Source: Molossus alvarezi
Taxonomy: Eukaryota; Chordata; Mammalia; Chiroptera; Molossidae
NCBI GenBank assembly: GCA_037176705.1
Contig: CM073907.1
Location: 14,725,001-14,789,000 of the forward strand
DNA: 64,000 nt
Reading direction: 5' to 3'
The notes under the pieces are model-generated. The model was not told where the DNA came from. It made no database searches and saw only the letters and a list, made by a program, of their open reading frames with translations. Shown piece after piece: positions 1-11,300 of the stretch. The position numbers were made by a program, and so were the translations under genes. Numbering within the stretch: position 1 is the first letter of the stretch; each line of letters starts with the position of its first letter.

Positions 1-945
1 TTTGCTGATAGTTTGTTTTGAATTTGTATCCATGTTCATTAGGGACATTAGCCCATATGTTTTTGTTTTTGTTTTGTAGTGTCTTTAATCTGGTTTTGGA
101 ATTAGGATAATGCTGGTTTCATAAAATGGGCTAGGAAATATTCCCTTGTTTTCAAGTTTTTTTCCCCTATAATTTGAGAAGGACAGGTACTAGTTCTTTG
201 AATGTTTAGTAAAATTCACCTGTGGAGCCATCCAGTTCAGAATTGAGTTGTTGGAAGTTTTGTTTGTTTGTTTGTTTTATTACTGCATCGATTTCATTAG
301 TAGTAATCAGTCTATATAGATTTGCTGCTTTTTTCCTGATTGACTTTTGGAAGACTGTATGCTTCTAGGAATGTATCCATTTTGTTCAGGTTTTCCAGTT
401 TGCTGGCATGTAGTTGTTTGTAATATTTTCTTACAATCTTTTCTATAACCGTGCAGTTGGTTGTTATGTCTCCTCTTTCATTTCTGGTTTTATTTATTTG
501 GGTCCTCTCTCTTTTTTACTTGATAATTTTTTATAAAGTTTCCTGTCAATCTTGTTTATTTTTTCAAAGAACCAGCTCTAGGTTTCACTGATCTTTTGGA
601 TTATATAGTCACAATTTCATTTATTTCTGCTCTGACATTTATTATTTCTTTTCTTCTACTCAGTCTGGGCTTTGTTTACTCCTCCTAGTTCCTCTAAGTG
701 CAAAATTATATTATTTATTTGAGACTTTTCTTGTTTCTTCAGGTAGGCTTGTAATGTTACTAATTTCTCTCGTAAAACTGCTTTTGCTGTATCCTGTAAA
801 TTTTGGGTTGTTGTTTTCTCACTTTCATATGTCCCTAGGTATCTTTTGATTTTTTTTTCTTAATCTCTCGGTTAACCCATCCATTGTTTAATAACATATG
901 ATTTAGCCTCTGTGTTTTGTAATTTTTGTTTTGTTATGTTTTAGT
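1..945 (-). mobile_element. L1 fragment A1, reverse transcriptase to endonuclease linker
   Basis: This is minus-strand L1 ORF2. It enters the window in the reverse transcriptase region. Reading along the plus strand it then passes the antisense of the SGPDG-type motif (about 205-240), the region between RT and endonuclease (560-760), and the linker whose antisense reads ccattgtttaataacat (about 880-898). Many stops break the frame. It is interrupted at about 945 and resumes at about 1198, so the 946-1197 block is a later insertion. The 3' half of the element lies outside the window. Confidence 0.85.
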
Positions 946-1197
946 TCGATAAGCGATCATTTTTATTGTTGTAAAATGTATATAACACAAAATTTACCAT
1001 GTTATCCACATTTACAGACACAATAGAGTAGCATTAAGTACATTAACATTGTTCCATTATCACCACCATCTATCTCCAGAACATCTTTTATTATATGCTT
1101 CTCTTTTTTTTCATTGAATTTATTGTGGTGACCATGGTTCATAAAATTATATAGGCTTCATGGATATACAATTCTATAGTACAGCACCTGTTGTCAG
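946..1197 (-). mobile_element. Insert resembling an L1 3'UTR, nested in A1
   Basis: The flanking L1 would be continuous without this block. The left part resembles the antisense of mammalian L1 3'UTR sequence (phrases such as catcaccaccatctatctcc). The right part (about 1112-1197) resembles 3'UTR sequence of L1s in carnivores and relatives (ggtgaccatggttcataaaa). It has no coding content. I infer one or two short 5'-truncated L1 insertions. The subfamily and the exact ends are uncertain. Confidence 0.5.
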
Positions 1198-1762
1198 TTT
1201 ATTTCTTTTGATTGATTTCTAGTTTTATACCATTATGGTTAGAGAAGATGTTTGATATGATTCCATTCTTCTTAAATGTACTGAGATTTATTTTGTATCC
1301 TAACATGTGATCCATCTTAGAAAATGTCCTATGAGCACTAGGAAAGAATGCATATTCTACTGCTGCAGGGTGAAATGCTCTGAAGATATCAATCAAAGCC
1401 AACTGATTAGTGAACCATTTAAAGCTGCTATTTCCTCATTAACTTTCTGTCTCAAAAAATCTATCGATATCATTGGGTGTTAAAACCCCCTACTATGCCT
1501 ACATTATTGTCAGTCTCTTTCTTCATGTCATCAAGATGTGCTTCATATATTTAGGTGCTCCTATGTTGGGTCCATACATGTTTCCAAGGATTATATCCTC
1601 TTGTTGCATTGTTTCCTTTATAATTATGCAGAGTCTTTTTTTTTTTTTTTTGTCTCTTACTATAGCTGAATTTTAAAGTCTATTTTGTCAGGTAAGGTAT
1701 TACTAACCAAACTTCTTTTTTATTGTCATAAAATTTCTTTTCCATTCCTTTTTGTATAGTCC
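1198..1762 (-). mobile_element. L1 fragment A1 continued, endonuclease domain
   Basis: This continues the ORF2 of A1 towards its N-terminus. The best stretch is the endonuclease C-terminal part at 1199-1402. After it come the antisense of the NIYAPN-type region (about 1550-1600), a T-run at 1627-1642, and the region before the endonuclease N-terminus. It ends at an old Ves copy. No frame is open through the segment. Confidence 0.8.
1199..1402 (-). pseudogene. L1 ORF2 fragment, endonuclease C-terminal part (A1)
   Basis: An open stretch of 67 codons reads as the end of the APE-type endonuclease of L1 ORF2p, which in an active element nicks target DNA to start reverse transcription. Visible pieces are LIDIFRAFHP, the region ending SKMDHMLG, and SNHNGIKLEI. 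The last corresponds to the family's SDH motif with D replaced by N; the His thought to be catalytic is kept. The fragment is isolated by stops and by the insert just upstream in the window. It is not functional. Confidence 0.85.
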
Positions 1763-1889
1763 GCATCCTTCATGCTCCCCACTGGGGTTTTGTCCTACAA
1801 CCTGGGTATGTGTCCTGACCAGGAACCAAAATGGTTACCTCTTGTTGCATGGGTTGGCACTCAATCACTGAGACACACCAGCCAGGAGG
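1763..1889 (-). mobile_element. Old Ves-type SINE fragment
   Basis: The antisense of a tRNA-derived SINE head ends near 1889 (gagacacaccagccagg). Before it comes the typical bat SINE body (cctgaccaggaacc, accctgggtatgtg-like phrases). The copy is much more decayed than the other Ves copies in the window and lacks a clear tail and target duplications. It appears to belong to an older Ves variant. It separates two L1 pieces that cover overlapping parts of the endonuclease, so those are different L1 copies. Confidence 0.65.
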
Positions 1890-2120
1890 TCTAGTGCTTC
1901 ATTTATAGTTTTTATTTTCTTGTTAATTTTTCATCCAGAGGACCTATCCAGTGATGTCAGTAGGGTATTGAAGCCCCCTGCTATGATTGTATTGCTGTTG
2001 ATTTCTCCTTTGAATTTCTCCAGAAGATTTTAATTTATTTTAGTTTTTTATGTTTTCTGCATGTATATTTACAAAGGTTATATCTTCCTGTTGAATAGAT
2101 CCTTTCAATAATATTCAGTG

Positions 2121-2358
2121 GCCCTGGCCAGTTTGGCTCAGCGGTTAGAGCGTCGGCCTGCAGTCCAGAGAGACCCGGGTTCAGTTCCCACTAAGGGCAT
2201 GTACCTCGGTAGCAGTTTGTCCCTGGCCCTGGTTGGAGTTGTGTGGGTGGCGACTACGGGATGTATCACTTTCACAGTGATGCTTGTCTCTCTCTGTCTC
2301 CTTTCCACTCTATCTGAACAAAATATTGAAAATGTCCTCGAGTGAGGATAAAAAAAAA
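2121..2358 (+). mobile_element. Ves SINE (V1), plus strand
   Basis: This is the only plus-strand Ves copy. The head starts gccctggccagtttggctca and carries tRNA-like box A and box B. The body runs through the pyrimidine-rich tctctctctgtctcc stretch to a tail ending gtgaggataaaaaaaaa. The flanking L1 shows degenerate target duplications (aatattcagtg before, aatactatctagtg after). Such SINEs are non-coding, are transcribed by RNA polymerase III, and are moved by L1 proteins. The family is known from bats. Confidence 0.9.
2134..2188 (+). promoter_or_regulatory. Internal Pol III promoter of V1 (box A and box B)
   Basis: Box A reads tggctcagcgg at 2134-2144 and box B reads ggttcagttcc at 2178-2188. 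The 33-bp gap fits a tRNA-derived type 2 Pol III promoter. Both boxes are near consensus, so V1 is the clearest promoter among the SINEs here. Whether it is transcribed cannot be told from sequence. Confidence 0.75.
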
Positions 2359-2489
2359 TACTATCTAGTGGCCTTCCTTGTCTATAGTTATGGTCATCAT
2401 TTTGAAGTCTGTTTTATATGGCATGAGTATTCCTGCCTCAGCTTTTTTTCTCTTTCCTTTGCTTGGAAATATTTGTTTCATCCTTTCAC

Positions 2490-4312
2490 TTTCTTTTTTT
2501 CTTATTCATCAATTTATTTGGTTTGGATTTTTCTATTACTTTCCCAACACCCTTATTCCTATTTCACCTTTGCCCCCACCCCTCCACCCCAAGCATTGTT
2601 GTCTATAGACATTGGTTACACATACATGCATGTAAGTTTTTTGGTTTATCTCATTGTACTCCTGGACACCTCCTCTGAGGTTTGTCAGTCTGAACCATAC
2701 TCTTTTCTGTGTCTCTGGGTCTATTTTTTTCATCAACTTACTTTGTTTATTATGTTCTACAAATAAGTGCAATCATGTAATATTGGTCTATCTCAGATTG
2801 GCTTATTTTGCTTAGCATGATACTCTCCTGATCCCTACATGTCATCTCAAAGGGTAAGACATCTTTTTTTCTTACAGCTGCATACTTTTCTATTGTGTAT
2901 ATGCACCACATATTTTTTATCTACACATCTATTAATGGACACTTGGGCTCTTTCCAGATATTGCCAATTGTAAATAGTGCTAATAAAGAACATAGTGTTA
3001 CACATAATTTTTCTGAATGGTGTTTCAGTTTTCTTAAGATATATTTCCAGAAGTGGAATCATTGGGTCAAATGACAGTTTAATTTGTTGATTTTTTGAAG
3101 AAACGCCATATTGTTATCCATAGTGACTGCACTAGTCTGCATTCCCACCAGCAGTGTACTAGAGTCCCCTTTTCTCCACACCCTCACCAAGACTTGTTGT
3201 TTGATGATTTGTTGATGGTGGCCATTTTGGCAGGTGTGACGTAATACCTCATAGTTGTTTTAATTTGCATCTCTCTGATGATTAGTGACATGGAGCATTT
3301 TTTCATATGTCTCTTGGCCATTTGTATGTCATGTTTGGAGAGGTGTCTGTTTAGGTCCTCTGCCCATTTTTTTTTAATTGGGTTATTCTTTTTTAATTGA
3401 CTTGTATGAGTAATCCATATATTTTGTAAATTAACCCTTTATGTGATGTGTCGGCGATTATGCTTTCCCATATACTGAGCAACCTTTCCATTTTAATGGT
3501 TGTTCTTGTTGCTTTACAGAAGCTTTTTAGTTTGCTGTAGTCCCAAGTGTTTATTATTTCCTTTGTTTCTCTTGTTTTAGGCATTTTATCAATAAAATTC
3601 TGCCCTGAGTGATGTCTAAAATTTTATTGTCTACATTTTTTTTTTTAGATTTTCTATGGATTCATGAGTCAAATTTAAGTCTTTTATCCAATTTGACTTT
3701 ATTCTCATGTATGGTGTAAGTTGGTGGACAAGTTTTATTTATTTATTTATTTTATCCTCACCCGAGGATATTTTTCCATTTTTTGTACAGATAGAGTGGG
3801 AGGGAGAGATAGGAAGGGAGAGAGAGAGAGAGAAACATCGACATGAAGGGACACATCGAGTGGCTGCCACCCACACGACCAACCAGGGCCGGGGACAAAC
3901 CGCAACTGAAGTACGTGCCCTTAGCGGGAACCGAACCCGGGTCTCTCCGGACCCCAGGCCAACGCTCTAACCGCTGAGCCAAACCGGCCAGGGCAACAAG
4001 TTTTATTTTTTATCTTTGCATGTAGCTGTCTAATTTTCTCAACACCATGTATTAAAAAGGCTCTTTTTACTACATTGTATGCTCTTGCCACCTTTGTCAA
4101 ATATTAGTTCAGCATTACATCTTGGATCACATTCTGTGTTCTCTGTTTAATTCTATTGATCCATATGCCTTCTCTTCCTCCAGTACTGGGATGTTTTGAT
4201 TACCGTGGCTTTGTAGTATAATCTGATATCTGGTATTGTGATCCTTCCTACTTTATTTTTTTATTTAAATATTGCTGTGGCTATTAGCGTTCTTTTTAAA
4301 TTTAATATAAAC
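2490..4312 (-). mobile_element. L1 fragment B, 3'UTR and ORF2 C-terminal third
   Basis: The 3' end begins near 2490 in a T-rich stretch followed by the C-rich 3'UTR signature (cacctttgcccccacccctcc). ORF2 then runs from its stop region (about 2753) through the Cys-rich C-terminus (antisense tgcattcccaccagcagtg at about 3138-3156) to about 4250. A Ves sits at 3741-3995. At about 4313 the 3'UTR of another L1 begins, so the 5' part is missing. Frames are broken throughout. Confidence 0.8.
3741..3995 (-). mobile_element. Ves SINE (V2) with perfect target duplications
   Basis: The T-rich tail lies at the left (about 3741-3757). Then come the antisense tail motif cctcacccgagga, a purine-rich gagagaga block, and the head ending ccgctgagccaaaccggcca. 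The 13-bp target duplication acaagttttattt is perfect (3728-3740 and 3996-4008). The well-kept body and intact duplication mark a fairly young insertion into L1 fragment B. Confidence 0.92.
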
Positions 4313-4599
4313 TTTTTCTTCTTTTACAAATGTTATTCATTTTCCCCTCATTGGCATCTCCGCCCCTTTTCTCCAGCCCCATCCTCAGCTTTGTTTTATA
4401 TTTTCATTGCTCATGCATGTAAGTTCTGTGGTTCATTTCTTTCCCCACAAACCCGCCCTCCTCTGAGGCTTGTCAAAATATACCCCATCTCTATGTCTCT
4501 GGGTTAATTGTGTTCAGCAGTTTGGTTAGTTCATTATATTCCACAAATAAGTGAGAACATCTGATATTTGTGTTTTCTGCTTGGCTTGTACCTCCCTTT
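4313..4599 (-). mobile_element. L1 3'UTR fragment preceding element C
   Basis: A 3'UTR starts at about 4313 (acaaatgttattcattttcc) and runs to ttctgcttggcttgtacc. The sequence then steps back into a second copy of the same 3'UTR region at about 4600. The stretch 4440-4585 is thus partly repeated by 4600-4740. The phrase gttaattgtgttcagcagtt links this piece to the 3'UTR at 15.97 kb rather than to C. It is likely a leftover of an L1 joined to C by recombination or truncation. Confidence 0.65.
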
Positions 4600-7500
4600 A
4601 CCCCCTCTTCTGAGGATTGTCAGTCTATACCCTACTTCCATGTCTCTGGTACTACTCCATTCTTCAGCCTGTTATGTTCATTATATTCCACAAATAAGTG
4701 AGATCATATGATACTTGTTTTTCCCTGCTTGGCTTGTTTTGCTTAATATAATACTCTCCAGGTCCCTTCATATAGTCTCAAAGAATAAAAGATCTTTCTT
4801 TCTTAGAGCTTCTCAGTACTTTATTGTATATATGTACCATAGCTTTTTCATCCATTCGTCTATTGATGGACATTTGGGCTATTTGCACATATTGGCTATT
4901 GTAAATAGTGCTGCTACATACATGGGGATACATATATTATTTCTGATTGGTGTTTAATTCTTATTAGGGTATATTCCTAGCAGTGGGATCACTGGGTCAA
5001 ATGGAAGTTCAATTTTTAAGTTTTTGAGGTAACACCATATTGTTTTTCATAGTGGCTGCACCAGTCTGCATTCCCACCAGCAGTGTACTGGAGTGCCCTG
5101 TCTCCACACCCTCACCAAGACTTGCAGTTTGATGATTTGTTGATGGCGACCATTCTGACAGGTGTGTGGTGATATCTCATTGTTTTAATTTGCATCTCTC
5201 TGATGATTAGTGATTTTGAGCATTTCTTCATATGTCTCTTACCATTTGTATGTCCTGTTTGGAGAGGTGTCTGGTTAGTTCCTCTGCCCATTTCTTAATT
5301 GGGTTCTTTGTCTTCCTATTGTTGAGTTTTATAATCACTCTATATTTTGGAAACTAACCCTTATCTGATGCATCATGGGAGATTTTGGTCTTCCACATAG
5401 TATGATCCCTTTCTGTTTTGATGGTTGGTTCTTTAGCTGTGCAGAAGCTTTTCAGTTTGAAGTAGTCTCAAGTATTTATTTATTTTGGTGTGTATGTGTC
5501 TGTTGCTTTAGGTGTTTCATCAGTGAAAATTCTGCTGGCTATGTCTGAAATTTTGTGGCCTGCACTTTCTTCTAGAATTCGTATGGATTCACGAGTTACA
5601 TTTAAGTATTTTATCCATTTCAAGTTTATTCTCATGTATGGTATAAAGTCCTGGTCTAGCTTCATTTTTGTGTGTGTTTTTTTGCAAGTAGCTGTCCAAT
5701 TTTTCCAACACCATTTATTGAGGAGACTCTCTTGAGTCCACTGTATGTTGTTGCCAACATTGTCAAATGTTAATTGAACGTATTGTGTTGGGTCAATTTC
5801 TGGGTTTCCTGTTGTGTTCCATAGACCTACCTGCCTGTTCCTGTGCCAGTACCAGGCTTATTTCTATTACAGTGGCTTTGTGGTATAACCTGAAATCTGG
5901 TCATGTGATCCCTCCTGCTTTGTTCTTCTTTTTCAAGATTTTTGTGGCTACGAGGGGTCTTTTTTAGTTTTATATAAACTTTTGGAGTGTTTGTTCTGGG
6001 TCTGTGACGTAAGTCATTGGTATTTTGGTGAGGATGGCATTGAATGTATAGATTGCTTTGGGGAGTATGAACATTTAAATGATGGTAATTCTGCCAATCC
6101 ATGAACAGGGTATATGCTCTTACTTTTTCATAAATTCCTCCACTTCTAATTTCAATGACCTGTAGTTATCTGTTGAGAAATCCTTTACTTTCTTGGTGAA
6201 GTTTATTCTTAGGTATTTTAATTTTTTTGCTGTGATTGTAATTGAAATTTATTTTTTAGTTTCTCTTTCTGTGATTACATCTTTAGTGTATAAAAATGCC
6301 ATTGATTTCTTGACATTAATTTTGTGTCTTGCCACATTGCCAAATTCATTTATTAAGTCTAGTAGACTTTGATGGAGTCTTTAGGGTTTTCTATGTACCA
6401 CATTATGTCATCTGCATATAATGACAGTTTCACTTCCCCCATTCCAGTTTGGATCCCTTTTATTTTTTCTTCATGTGTAATTGCTGTGTCTAAGACTTCC
6501 AGTTCTATGTTAAGTAAGAATGGCAAAAGTGGGCATCCTTGTCGTGTTCTCCTTCTTAAGGGGATGCTTTTTGTTTTTGCCCATTGAGTATGTTGTTGGC
6601 TGTGTTTTTCCTATGTGGCTTTTATTATATTGCTATATGGCCCTTCTATTCCCAAATTGCTGAGCGTTTTTATCAGAGATGGGTGCTGGATTTTGTCGAA
6701 TGCTTTTTTTTTTTTAGAAATTATTGATGATCATACGGTTTTGATCTTTTATTTTGTTTTTGCGATGTATCACATTTATGGATTTGCACATATTTTACCA
6801 TCCTTGAGTGCCTAGAAGTAACCCACTTGGTCAAGATGAATAATGTGTTTGATGTATTGCTACATTTAATTTGCTAATATTTTGCTAAGAATTTTGGCAT
6901 CTGTGTTAATCAGGGATATTGGCCTGTAGTTTTCTTTAGTTTATAGTGTCTTCATGTGGTTTGGGAATTAGGATTATGCTTGCCTCAGAAAGTGTGTTTG
7001 GAAATGGTGTATTTATTGAAATAATTTGAGAAGAATGGGTGTTAGTTCCTTGAATGTTCAGTAAAAATCCCACATGAAGCCATCTGAGCTCGGGCTTTTG
7101 TTTGCTGGGAGATTTTTGATTATATGTTCAATTTTCTTAGCTGTGATTGGTCTGTTCAACTGTTTTATCTCTTCCTTGTTCAGTGCTGGGAGATTATGTA
7201 TATCCAGAAATTTGTCCATTTGTTCCTATTTTAAATTATATTTAGTTTCCACGTTTTCTATTTCAGCTCTGTTCTTTGCTATTCATTTCCTACTGCTTAG
7301 TTTGAGGTATTTGTTTGTTTGTTTCATTTTCTTTCTAGTTTTTTAAGTTTTGATGTGAGATAGTCAAATAGAAAATCTTGTTCCCTGAGGTAGACATGTA
7401 GGGTATAAACTTCCCTATCATTACTAATGAATCCTATGGATGTTGTGTTGTTGTGTGTTCACTTTCATTGGTTTCCATGAAGTTTTTAGTTTTTTCTTGA

Positions 7501-8365
7501 TCTCCTTGTGAACCCATTCATTGTTTAATAACATGCTATTTAATATTAATGTGTTAAAATATTTTCATGTATTCTTTTGTAATTTATTTCTAGTTTCCCG
7601 TCTCTTCACTTTCTACCTATGTAAGACTTTTGTTGTGAGTTGGGTTTCTCATAAACATCATATATGTGAGTTATGCATTGTTATCTATTCAGCTATCTGT
7701 GTCTTTTCATGGGAGTGTTTAATCTATTTGTGTTTAAGGCAATTATTTATATATACTTATTTATTGCAATTTTCATTTACTATGGTTATATTTCTCTTCC
7801 TCTTTCTTTTGCTTATTACCACACTCCTTTTAACATTTCTTAGAGAGCTGATTGTTGCTAACATATTCTATTAGCCTTTTTGTCTCGGAAGCTCTTCCTT
7901 TTTTTCACCTTCTATTTTCAATGATATTCTTGGTGGATAGAGTAGTCTTGTATTCAGATAACTGTTTTTTTTAACTTGATTTCTTCATGACTTTCTTTTC
8001 TGTCCAGTAGTGTTTTTATTGAGCATTCAGCTGATAAGGTTATGTGATTTTCTTTGTGGGTAATCCGTTGCTTATTTCTTGCCATGTTTCGAATTCTATT
8101 TCTCTCTTTAATATTTGCCCTTTAATTATTATGTGTCTCGATGTGGGCCTTTTTGGATTCTTCAAAGTTGAAGCTCTTTGTGCTTCTTGAAGGTATATGC
8201 CATTTTCCTTCACCAACTTATCAGTGTTTTCTGACACTATTTCTTCAAATATTTTCTCTGTCCCTTGCTCGTTTTCTTTTTGTCCTGGAACTTCTATGAT
8301 GTGTGTGTTATTGTGTTTCATGGTGTCCCACATTTCTCTTAGGCTGTCTTTCTGTTTTTTAATTG
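4600..8365 (-). mobile_element. L1 element C, endonuclease-deleted and 5'-truncated in ORF1
   Basis: Contiguous minus-strand L1: 3'UTR, ORF2 C-terminus, RT and linker (to about 7590), then a jump at about 7595 (ctagtttcccgtctcttcac) that removes about 530 bp of endonuclease relative to element G. It continues through the endonuclease N-terminus to ORF1 and breaks off at about 8365, where it is fused to the ORF2 3' region of J. The RT motif reads YADD (6407-6418). The ORF2 start is TTG instead of ATG (antisense ttgcaatttt near 7765). The same deletion and start loss occur at about 23.47 and 42.59 kb. Confidence 0.88.
8040..8333 (-). pseudogene. L1 ORF1 fragment, RRM and C-terminal region (C)
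   Basis: A 97-codon open stretch matches the RNA-binding part of L1 ORF1p, the trimeric RNA chaperone that coats L1 RNA. It shows THIIEVPGQKENEQGTEKI, an EEIVSENTDKLVK segment and the TSRHIIIKGQILKRE strand typical of the ORF1p core. It lacks the N-terminal coiled coil because the element is cut at about 8365. The remaining C-terminal part continues to about 7816 with broken frames. Nearly the same fragment occurs at 43023-43220 and 23927-24208. Confidence 0.87.
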
Positions 8366-11300
8366 TTTGTTTTAATGTGCATTTCTCTGATGATTAATGA
8401 TGTTGAGCATTTCTTCATATATCTGTTAGCCATTTGTAAGTCCTGTTTGGAGAGGTGTTTATTTAGTTCCTCTGCCCAGTTTTTAATTGGGTTCTTTGTC
8501 TTCCTTTTCTTGAGTTTCATGAACACTTTATATATTTGAAATAAACCCCTTATCTATTATGTTATTGTCAATTATGCTCTCTCATACAGTAGGTAGCCTT
8601 TTGTTTTGATGATTCTATCTTTTGCTGTGCAGAAGGTTTTGAGTTTGATGTAGTCCCATGTGTGCATTTTTCTCCTCTGTTTCTATTGCCTTAGCTGATG
8701 TATCAGTGAAAATTTTGCTGAGTCTGAGGTCTGAAATTTCTTGCCTACAGTTTTTTCTAGTTTTTTTTATGGATTCATTGGTCACAATTAAGTCATTTTT
8801 TTATGTTGAGTTTATTCTTGTATATGGTGTAAGTTGATGGTCTAGTTTCTTTTTTCTGCATGTAGCTGTCCAATTTTCCCAACACCATTTATTAAAGAGG
8901 CTGTCGTTATTCCAGTGTATGCTCTTGCCAACTTGATCAAATATTTATTGAGCATATTGCCTTGGGTCTATTTCTGGGTTCTCTGTTCTTTTCCACTGGT
9001 CTATGTGCCTGTTCTGTTGCCAGTACCATGCTGTTTTCATTACAGTAGCTTTGTAGTATTACCTGAAAACTGGTAATGTGATCCATCCAACTTTGTTCTT
9101 CTTTTTCAAGATTGCTGTGGCTATTTGAGGTCTTTTTTGATTGCATATGAACTTTTGAAGTACATGTTCAAATTCTGTGAAGTATGCCATTGGCATTTTG
9201 ATGGGGATTGCATTGAATCTATAGATTGCTTTGGGTATAATGGATATTTTAATGATGTTAATTCTTCCAATCCATGAACAGGGTATGTGCTTCCACTTTC
9301 TTATATCTTCCTCTATTCCTTTTTTTTTTTTTTTTTTTTTTTAATGAGCTGTAGTTTTCTGCAAATAGGTTCCTTATTTCTTTGGTTAAGTTTATTCCTA
9401 GGTATGTTATTTTTTTTTTTTGCCGCAATGGTAAATGGGATTGTCTTCTTAGTTTCTCTTTGTGTGAGTTCATCATTGGTGTATAAGAATGCCATCGATT
9501 TCTTGATGTTAATTTTGTATCCTCCTAGTTTTTCAACTTCATTTATTAAGTCTCTCAAATTTTTGATGGAGTCTTTGGGGTTTTCTATGTATAGAATCAT
9601 GACATCTGCAAATAATGACAGTTCACTTTCTCCTTTCCAATTTGGATCCCTTTTATTTTTTCTTCCTGTCTGATTGCTGTGGCTAGGACTTCCAATCCTA
9701 TTTTAAATGTGAGTGATGAGAGTGAGCATCCTTGCCTTCTTCTTGTTCTAAAGGAAAGTGATTTTAGTTATTGCCCATTGAGTATGATGTTGGCTGTTGG
9801 TCTTTCACATATGGCCTGTATTATGTCTAGATATGATCCCTCTATTCCCACACTGCTGAGCGTTTTTATCAGAAATGGATGCTGGAATTTGTCGAAGGCT
9901 TTTTTGGCATCTGTTGATATGATCATGTGTTATTTATTCTTCATTTCATTTATGTGGTGTATCACGTTTATGGATGTGCAAATATTGTACCAGCCTTGCA
10001 TCCCTGGGATGAATCCCACTTGGTCATGGTGGATAATTTTTTCACCAAAATTATGGATTTGATTAGTTAGTATTTTGTTCAGGATTTTGGCATCTATGTT
10101 CATCAGGGATATTGGCCTGAGTTTTCTTTCTTTGTAGTGCCGTTTTCTGGTTTTGGAATTAGGATTATGCTGGCTTCATAAAACAAGTTTGGAAGTCTTC
10201 CTTCTTCTTGGATTTTTTGAAATAGTTTGAGGAGAATGGGTATTACTTCTTCTTTGAATGTTTGGTGAAACTCGCCCGTGAAGCCATCAGGGCCTGAGCT
10301 TTTGTTTGCTGTGAGAGTCTTGATTATATCTTCAATTTCTTCTGTTGTTATTGGTCTGTTTAAGTTGTCTACCTCTTCCTGTTCCAGTTTGGGAAACAAT
10401 GTGTTTCTAGAAATTTGTCCATTTCGCTTAGATTGTCAAATTTTTGCCATATCATTGTTCATCGTAGTTGTTAAGGATCTCTTGTATTTCTCTGGTACCA
10501 GTTGTTACTTCTCTATCATTTCTGATTTTGTGTATTTTGGTACTCTGTCTTTGTTTCTTGGTGAGTCTAGCTAACGGTCCATCAGTCTTATCTTTTCGAA
10601 ATACCAGCTCTTTGTTTCATTGGTCCTTTAAATTATTTTTCTTTTGGACTCTGTGTCGTTTATTTCTGCTCTGATATTTACTATTTGCTACCTTCTACTT
10701 GCTCTGGGGTTTTCTTTTTTGTTTGCTCTTTAGTTCTTTAATGTGTGAGGTTAGATAGTCAATTGGAGATTTTTCTTGTTTTTTGATGTAGGCCTGTAGG
10801 GCTGTGAACTTCCCTCTCAGAACTGCTTTTGCTGCATTCCATAGATTTTGTATTGTTGTGTCTTCATTTTTATTGGTTTCCAAAAAGTTTTTAATTTCTT
10901 CCTTGATCTCCTTGGTAACCCATTTATTGTTTAATAACATGCTATTTAGCTTCCATGTGGTCAAATGTCTTTGCATGTTCTTGTTCAAATTGATTTCCTG
11001 TTTCATGCATGTGAGATCTGAGAAGATGCTTGATATAATTTCAGTCTTTTTGAACTTGTAGAGACTTAGTTTGTGTCCTGTCATGTGGTCTCTCTTTGAC
11101 AATCTTCTGTGTGTACTTGAGAAGAATGTGAATTCTGTAGGATTGGGGTGTAATTCTCTGTAGATATTTATTGAATCCATTTGGCGTATTTCTTCATTTA
11201 CAGTCTCTGTTTCCTTGCTAATTTTTTGTCTAGGGGGTCTATCCATTGATTTCAGTGAGGTGTTGAAGACCCCTGCTAATATTGTATTGCTATCCATTTC

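Larger units (their letters stand above)
1890..2489 (-). mobile_element. L1 fragment A2, endonuclease N-terminal half, split by a Ves
   Basis: Minus-strand L1 ORF2 from mid endonuclease (tctagtgcttcatttatag at 1890) to near the ORF2 start. It repeats the same ORF2 region already covered by A1 at about 1400-1740, so it is a separate copy. A plus-strand Ves occupies 2121-2358. The L1 resumes with ctagtggccttccttgtc at about 2364. It stops at about 2490, where another L1 3' end begins. Confidence 0.8.

Noticed and set aside
2121..2195. tRNA gene
   Set aside because: Box A and B are present, but the sequence is the head of a SINE with a SINE body and tail, bordered by target duplications. It does not fold as a full tRNA with an acceptor stem, as far as I can judge by eye.
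2284..2766. 160-codon plus-strand frame rich in Phe, Ser and Tyr
   Set aside because: It spans a Ves tail, an L1 endonuclease piece and the 3'UTR of another L1, all read in antisense or out of context. No domain and no coding signal.
7521..7874. Hydrophobic plus-strand frame of 117 codons that looks like a membrane protein
   Set aside because: It is the antisense of the L1 ORF2 N-terminus and ORF1 end. T-rich antisense L1 always yields Phe/Leu-rich frames; similar ones occur at 23453 and 42626.
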